DNA of 64,000 nucleotides from Candidatus Roseilinea sp. Its GTDB lineage: Bacteria > Chloroflexota > Anaerolineae > J036 > Brachytrichaceae. The stretch covers positions 62,001 to 126,000 of the forward strand of contig AP024676.1 of assembly GCA_025998955.1 (NCBI GenBank). Reading direction: 5' to 3'. The position numbers were made by a program, and so were the translations under genes. The notes below the pieces were generated by a model, which had not been told where the DNA came from, ran no database searches, and was given only the letters and a program-made list of their open reading frames with translations. This document shows, piece by piece, positions 62,159 to 64,000 of the stretch; position 1 is the stretch's first letter, and every line of letters starts with the position of its first letter.

Positions 62159-62186
62159 ACCGAATTGTTGATGGAGGTTCGGACGT

Positions 62187-62381
62187 ATGCCGATCTACGA
62201 GTTCAGATGCGCCAAGTGCAAGACGACGTTCGATAAGCTCGTGCGCGGCGAGATCACGCCGCAGAACCCGGTGATCTGTCCGAGCTGCGGCAGCAAGCGC
62301 ACGCGCCGGCTGGTCTCGCGCGTGTCGGCCTATCGCGGCGGCGCGTCCGGCGGCGGTGGCGACTGCGCGCCGTCGGGCTGA
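62187..62381 (+). CDS. FmdB-type zinc ribbon protein
   Basis: A 64-residue protein beginning MPIYEFRCAKCKTTFDKL, with the second cysteine pair in CPSCGSKRTRRLVS and a Gly-rich tail (YRGGASGGGGDCAPSG). FmdB-like zinc ribbons of this kind are widespread and poorly understood. A gatggagg site precedes the ATG. It closes the sulfur cluster. Confidence 0.88.
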   Translation: MPIYEFRCAKCKTTFDKLVRGEITPQNPVICPSCGSKRTRRLVSRVSAYRGGASGGGGDCAPSG

Positions 62382-62435
62382 GCGCCGTCGTGGGCACGTT
62401 CAGCCGTGCGCTGAACAGACTGCGACATCGTCATA

Positions 62436-62466
62436 GCGCCTCACGCGCTCGGAGCGCGTGAGGCGT
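62436..62466. repeat. Dispersed palindrome family, copy 5
   Basis: Arms gcgcctcacgcgct (62436-62449) and agcgcgtgaggcgt (62453-62466) around cgg; 13 of 14 bases pair. The core sequence differs from copies 1-4 (ctcac for ctcaa), but compensating changes keep the palindrome. Confidence 0.8.
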
Positions 62467-62478
62467 TCAACTACACAA

Positions 62479-62847
62479 ATGTTGGATCAACGCTACGCAT
62501 CCGATTTGCAGCATCACATAGCCGAAGCCGAGCGTGCGATGTCCAGCCAACTGGGCGAAGGATCGGCCTGCCAGGTGCACAAGGAGGGCCGGGTCACCGG
62601 CGGCATGAAGTATGCCGAAGGCGAGCTGATTGCCCTCAACGACCTAAGGCGCAAACTCAACGCGGATCCCGCGGTGGACGATGCTGCCCTTCGTGCAATC
62701 GTCAGCGTAGAGATCGCGCGCTGGCAGAATGGCTTGGAGAGCCAGCGCCGTCGGCCCAAGCCGGCAATGCCGTGGCTGGCGTATTATCAGGGCGGCATTG
62801 ATGCGCTAGAAGCACTACAGCAGGCATGGTTTGTCCCTGCATCCTAA
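62479..62847 (+). CDS. Small soluble protein of unknown function
   Basis: About 122 residues from MLDQRYASDLQHHIAEAERAM; the GTG at 62458 lies inside the palindrome and is less likely. It is mostly helical, with QVHKEGRVTGGMKYAEGELIALNDLRR in the middle and PWLAYYQGGIDALEALQQAW near the end. I recognise no family. It lies between the sulfur cluster and the convergent LysR gene. Confidence 0.68.
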   Translation: MLDQRYASDLQHHIAEAERAMSSQLGEGSACQVHKEGRVTGGMKYAEGELIALNDLRRKLNADPAVDDAALRAIVSVEIARWQNGLESQRRRPKPAMPWLAYYQGGIDALEALQQAWFVPAS

Positions 62848-62897
62848 GGGCAACCGACGTCATTGACGGTCGCGGACGTATGCCTTGTCGGAGAGCA

Positions 62898-63797
62898 TCA
62901 TCCGCCGGCACGTGACCGAAGATAGTCAACCATCCTGCGCATCGCAGGCAACAGCGGCGCGCGCCGTGGCCACAGCACTTTCATTTGCCGCTTGAATGGA
63001 GTGTCGCTGATGGGGATGATCCTTAACAGACCTAGAGTCACTTCTTGTTGCACCACGTAATCAGGCAGAATGCTAATCCATGGACGGCTGATGACGGCGC
63101 GCTTGATGGATTCGAAATTGTCGAACGCCATCTCGACATGGATGGCGACGCCTTGCTGGCAAAACACCTGCTCCAACCATGTGCGTGTCCGGCTTTTTGG
63201 CTGGCGCGTCACTAACGAACAACCGTTCAGCTCGGCGACACTCAATTCGCGCTTATCCCACCATGGGTGCTGCTTGCCGACTATGACATAGTGTTCGATC
63301 TCCCGCAACACGCGCACCTCGTATTTTGGATAGTCCGACTCGTGCAGCTCGCCTTCGATCAAGCCGAGCGCGATCGTACGTTCGTCCAGTGCGTGCAGGA
63401 TTTCAGGGGTGGTCAGCGTGCGCAGGTCGCAGTGGATGTTCGGGTAAGCGGCGCCGAAGTCGGCGAGCCAGTCCGGTAGCAGGTAGGTGCTGATGCCCGG
63501 AGTCGCGCCGAGGACGAGCTGAGCGTGTTTTTGCTGTCGCAGGTCGCCGACCGCATGCTCGGCCTCAGCAACCATACGGAGGATAGCTGCGGCGTGCTCT
63601 TGAAGTAGCATCCCGGCATCGGTCAGTTCAATGCCACGCCGCCCCCGCAAGAATAGTTGGACACCAAGCGCAGTCTCGAGGTCCTTGATGTGCTGGCTGA
63701 CGCCCGACTGCGTCATGTTCAATTGCTCGGCGGTAGCCGTAATACTGCGCTTTTCTGCGGCGAGCAGGAAGATCTCGAGCTTGTGCAAATCGAGCAT
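62898..63797 (-). CDS. LysR family transcriptional regulator, paralogue of the one at 58820
   Basis: A 299-residue regulator from MLDLHKLEIFLLAAEKRSITATAEQLNMTQSGVSQH. The effector domain begins LVLGATPGISTYLLPDW. It shares HTH and effector-domain motifs with the regulator at 58820, so they are duplicates placed on either side of the sulfur cluster. A GTG-like or ATG start further upstream (63878) would include the operator palindrome and is unlikely; gaggtgatc precedes the chosen ATG. Effector unknown. Confidence 0.9.
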   Translation of the reverse strand: MLDLHKLEIFLLAAEKRSITATAEQLNMTQSGVSQHIKDLETALGVQLFLRGRRGIELTDAGMLLQEHAAAILRMVAEAEHAVGDLRQQKHAQLVLGATPGISTYLLPDWLADFGAAYPNIHCDLRTLTTPEILHALDERTIALGLIEGELHESDYPKYEVRVLREIEHYVIVGKQHPWWDKRELSVAELNGCSLVTRQPKSRTRTWLEQVFCQQGVAIHVEMAFDNFESIKRAVISRPWISILPDYVVQQEVTLGLLRIIPISDTPFKRQMKVLWPRRAPLLPAMRRMVDYLRSRAGG

Positions 63798-63818
63798 CGT
63801 AGGATCACCTCGACCCAA

Positions 63819-63842
63819 CGGCTTTTCATTATAGAAAAGCCG
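63819..63842. promoter_or_regulatory. Candidate operator palindrome upstream of LysR
   Basis: cggcttttc (63819-63827) and gaaaagccg (63834-63842) pair perfectly around attata. It lies 22 bases before the LysR start and could be an autoregulatory site or a hairpin in its leader. Confidence 0.5.
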
Positions 63843-63902
63843 GATTGGTGCACAACTCGAGCGAACCGCGGGATACATTCGCCGGGAGTCAGGAGGTGAA
63901 AA

Positions 63903-63933
63903 GCGCTCAACGCGCTCTAAGCGCGTTGAGCGC
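63903..63933. repeat. Dispersed palindrome family, copy 6
   Basis: Arms gcgctcaacgcgct (63903-63916) and agcgcgttgagcgc (63920-63933) pair perfectly over 14 bp around cta. This is the consensus form of the family. Confidence 0.85.
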
Positions 63934-64000
63934 TACAACAGGTTTGCTGCCCTGCTTGGCACATGCTCGCGAGCACGCCGATGAGGGAAAGCTCGACCGG

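Overview
The window is a GC-rich bacterial chromosome segment with dense coding on both strands. Several traits suggest the phylum Chloroflexota, most likely an Anaerolineae-type or Roseilinea-like lineage. These are lipoproteins with SH3 domains and Thr/Pro/Ala-rich linkers, a secreted beta-helix protein ending in HLPLVLKQ, a DUF6062 protein, an N-terminally anchored VWA protein, L,D-transpeptidases with twin-arginine-like signals, and many short intergenic repeats. The assignment is inferred from protein style, not from a marker gene. The window opens inside the 3' end of a cytochrome cd1 nitrite reductase gene.

Layout. 1-5.5 kb: nirS end, DUF1361 membrane protein, uxaC, ferritin, SppA-type peptidase, DUF1232 protein. 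5.8-11.2 kb: two membrane-anchored coiled-coil proteins. The larger has ten nearly identical 64-residue repeats and two C-terminal helix-hairpin-helix-like motifs. 11.3-14.5 kb: acuI-like reductase, a complete 1552-bp insertion sequence (ISKra4-like, 9-bp target duplication), then a membrane thioredoxin whose first catalytic cysteine codon is TGA. 14.5-19.9 kb: YraN nuclease-like protein, purH, purN, an SH3 lipoprotein and two membrane proteins. 20-23.8 kb: three-subunit molybdenum hydroxylase. 24.2-31.8 kb: envelope block with PBP1A, a Rieske protein, three L,D-transpeptidases and a PIG-L deacetylase. 31.9-36 kb: tRNA-His, clpB, SH3 lipoprotein. 36-44 kb: paired membrane paralogues, DUF6062, membrane alpha/beta hydrolase, a coiled-coil nuclease-like protein and a broken beta-helix protein. 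44.3-49.7 kb: VWA protein, SurA-like chaperone, ssb, rpsF. 49.9-56.9 kb: acyltransferase-like protein, sugar-phosphate transferase, restriction-modification pair with a frameshifted nuclease, DUF2071, hemW, 3D-domain protein. 57-63.8 kb: M20 peptidase, then a sulfur-transfer cluster (rhodanese, persulfide dioxygenase-rhodanese, lipoprotein rhodanese, FmdB) bracketed by two paralogous LysR regulators.

The most notable observations are the candidate UxxC selenoprotein thioredoxin with a bacterial-SECIS-like hairpin at 14257-14275, the homogenised coiled-coil repeats joined to HhH motifs, a dispersed palindrome family (six clear or decayed copies), recurrent -10 boxes lying 6-9 bases before start codons, and the IS insertion that appears to have split an acuI-thioredoxin transcription unit.
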